Origin: Candidatus Poseidoniaceae archaeon
GTDB lineage: Archaea; Thermoplasmatota; Poseidoniia; Poseidoniales; Poseidoniaceae
Direction of reading: 5' to 3'
Length of the DNA: 7,047 nucleotides
NCBI GenBank assembly: GCA_029250345.1
Contig: JAQXFL010000101.1
Span: 1-7,047 of the forward strand
Below are positions 5,816 to 7,047 of the stretch, piece after piece (within the stretch, counting starts at the first letter, position 1; each line of letters starts with the position of its first letter). A program made the translations under genes and the position numbers. A model generated the notes under the pieces. It saw only the letters and a list, made by a program, of their open reading frames with translations, searched no databases and was not told the DNA's origin.

Positions 5816-6834
5816 TATTCCACCTCAAACAGTGAGATAAGATGGCGGCATCGCTGTTTAACTGCCAATGTCGTATACTGCAGAACAACCCCAGTGCGTG
5901 GTTGTCCGTACATGACGACCGTACCAATTGGGGCCAAGCAATGTATCACCAACGGTGCCAAATCTTCTTCGCCGTCCACTTCTAAGACGACAGAATCCTC
6001 GGCAACGAGTGCTTGAGCAATAGCCTGATTGAGTGATGGGGTGAGGAGTCCAGCAGGATTGACAGCAGTCAAATGGTGATGGAATCGCTTGGTATTGACT
6101 TTCAAATCCTCTTCCAATTCAGTTCGCTTTGTTTGACCATCGATGAGGGCGATATCTGGAGTTAAACCCATGTCAAGCATTGTTTTGGTGGTGACATCAC
6201 CTACGGTAATGATCGCCCCATGCGGTGAAGGTAGGCCGTCCAAAGCAGCAGCCATGCCAATTTCAGGGTCATCTTCTGGACCCTTGAACAAAATTCCCAT
6301 TGGGGTTTTGAGTTCATTGTCAAGCGCCGGAGCCATACGGAGATTGGCTTGACGAAGTTCCATTGGCATCCATGGATGTCCCTCTCGGTCCATGTGGCCG
6401 TTTCGAACGGCGGAAGAACTGATGATGCCTCCTTCAAATCCATCCAGGTGCATAACTTCGATGATGTGAAGCGGTGACAATCCGTTGGATCGACGTTGTT
6501 CATTGATTGCAACGCACATGCCATGAGTTTCAGGAGTGGCCACAATAGCGTCAGCAACCGAATGCTTTGGTGCTGGGCCGAAGTTATCGTTCAGTTGATG
6601 AACGGTAATTTTGCAGCCAGATTGAGCATCTGCCCAATTGAGTAATTCGTTTCGTCGGTCTTCAAAGGATTGAACAAATTGAGATTTTGATTCGGCCATT
6701 GAATCCGATGTGATGTGGATTTCAACCTGTTCTGCATCCTTGCTTGCTGCATTCAGCAGCAGGCGATGACCCGCATGGAGACGGTCAAACGTCCCCCCGA
6801 CGAGGCAACAGCGAAAACGCCGAGTGGAGGTCAT
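5815..6834 (-). CDS. Fused pantetheine-phosphate adenylyltransferase / GTP-dependent dephospho-CoA kinase
   Basis: A 339-residue two-domain protein covering the last two steps of CoA synthesis. Residues 6 to about 160 form a nucleotidyltransferase of the archaeal CoaD type: GGTFDRLHAGH (13-23) carries the HxGH nucleotide-binding motif, and ISSSAVR (138-144) is the C-terminal 'ISST.IR' motif of this family. This half joins ATP to 4'-phosphopantetheine to give dephospho-CoA. Residues from about 175 to 339 match the former DUF359 family, now known as GTP-dependent dephospho-CoA kinase: VGDVTTKTMLDMGLTPDIA (211-229), IDGQTKR (231-237), NPAG (259-262), GEEDLAP (288-294) and YGQPRTGVV (309-317). 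This half phosphorylates the 3'-hydroxyl of dephospho-CoA. Each domain is near its usual stand-alone length, so the fusion looks genuine, with no stop or frame break between them. The ATG at 6834 lacks a ribosome binding site and no in-frame start lies before an upstream TGA, so the message may be leaderless. It is first in an operon with the glycosyltransferase. Cytosolic. Confidence 0.9.
   Translation of the reverse strand: MTSTRRFRCCLVGGTFDRLHAGHRLLLNAASKDAEQVEIHITSDSMAESKSQFVQSFEDRRNELLNWADAQSGCKITVHQLNDNFGPAPKHSVADAIVATPETHGMCVAINEQRRSNGLSPLHIIEVMHLDGFEGGIISSSAVRNGHMDREGHPWMPMELRQANLRMAPALDNELKTPMGILFKGPEDDPEIGMAAALDGLPSPHGAIITVGDVTTKTMLDMGLTPDIALIDGQTKRTELEEDLKVNTKRFHHHLTAVNPAGLLTPSLNQAIAQALVAEDSVVLEVDGEEDLAPLVIHCLAPIGTVVMYGQPRTGVVLQYTTLAVKQRCRHLISLFEVE
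5820..5826 (-). promoter_or_regulatory. Shine-Dalgarno site of the glycosyltransferase inside the upstream gene's last codons
   Basis: Read on the minus strand, GAGGTGG encodes the final Glu-Val-Glu of the CoA enzyme and sits 4 nt before the glycosyltransferase ATG. With the 1-base stop/start overlap (TAATG), it indicates translational coupling and fixes the start at 5815. Confidence 0.7.
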
Positions 6835-7047
6835 AATCCGTTGTGGAGTAAGCGGCTCTTTGATTGCATCGCCTCAATTTGAGGAAAACAACGCAGTTTG
6901 GCATGAAGTAGAGTCAGCAGGAGCTGTACCCCGACGCGTAACGGCCCTTTTCATCGCAATGCTCGAGGGCCTGACCCAGCGTCAGGGCTTATGCTGTCCA
7001 ATAGGTTGGTTGTCTTGTGTTCATCCTGTCGTCGCACAAGGACCCAT
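6835..7047. other. Unassigned end region, upstream of the CoA enzyme gene, with a short hairpin
   Basis: These 213 bases hold the promoter side of the minus-strand CoA operon but I see no convincing TATA box. A perfect 6-bp hairpin, CCTGAC-5 nt-GTCAGG, lies at 6970-6986. One plus-strand frame stays open from a TTG at 6860 to the right edge (about 62 codons, with the stretch ALFIAMLEGLTQRQG), but it lacks a ribosome binding site and its codon use (GTA, ATA, TTA, several TGT) is unlike its neighbours. On the minus strand two frames enter from the right edge and stop at 6989-6991 and 6951-6953; either could be the tail of an upstream gene, the first being followed at once by the hairpin. None can be preferred. 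I tested it by eye for tRNA, SRP RNA and RNase P RNA motifs and found none. Confidence 0.4.

Noticed and set aside
6899..6956. C/D-box-like motifs (GCGATGA, CTGA) on the minus strand
   Set aside because: The C box is imperfect, there are no clear C' and D' boxes and no terminal stem, so a guide RNA cannot be supported.
6960..7000. Possible SRP RNA domain or tRNA near the hairpin
   Set aside because: GGTCAGGCCC on the minus strand loosely recalls SRP domain IV, but the conserved GGAAG and AGCAG loop elements are missing. No tRNA T-arm with its GGTTCGAATCC-like pattern is present.

Overview
The window looks like a piece of an archaeal chromosome, most probably a marine planktonic euryarchaeon of the Marine Group II (Poseidoniales) type. 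Three things support an archaeon: an Orc1/Cdc6 replication initiator, a CoA-biosynthesis protein whose second half is the archaeal GTP-dependent dephospho-CoA kinase family (formerly DUF359), and A/T-rich TATA-like boxes combined with GGAGGTG-type ribosome binding sites. The exact lineage is an inference from gene style and moderate GC content; no rRNA or other marker gene is present. Coding density is high and I see no insertion sequence, CRISPR array or tRNA.

Layout. Bases 1-2567 carry a plus-strand run of three genes: the C-terminal end of an ABC1/UbiB-family atypical kinase, a flavin amine-oxidase/phytoene-desaturase-like oxidoreductase that starts a few bases after the kinase stop, and a metallo-beta-lactamase-fold hydrolase. 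A perfect 8-bp stem-loop lies between the last two. A 235-bp gap (2568-2802) follows, AT-rich in its middle, with a T-run, two TATA-like boxes and inverted/direct copies of a GGTTCG core. Next come orc1/cdc6 (2803-4044) and a small four-helix membrane protein (4118-4684), also on the plus strand.

The strand then switches. Two minus-strand genes, transcribed from 6834 down to 4688, form a tight operon: a fused pantetheine-phosphate adenylyltransferase/GTP-dependent dephospho-CoA kinase, then a membrane-anchored family 2 glycosyltransferase whose ATG shares one base with the upstream stop codon. The final 213 bases (6835-7047) hold no gene I can assign with confidence, only a short hairpin and inconclusive open frames that run off the end.

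How the genes fit together. The kinase and the flavoprotein both belong to families often tied to isoprenoid, quinone or carotenoid chemistry, so the first cluster may act on prenyl lipids (inference). The fused CoaD-kinase protein would carry out the last two steps of CoA synthesis in one polypeptide, an organisation analogous to animal COASY but built from a different kinase family. The orc1/cdc6 upstream gap is a reasonable but unproven place to look for a replication origin. I did not find a clear previously undescribed defence or mobile system; the most distinctive items are the CoA fusion, the repeat-bearing gap before orc1/cdc6 and the stem-loop with an alternative partner.
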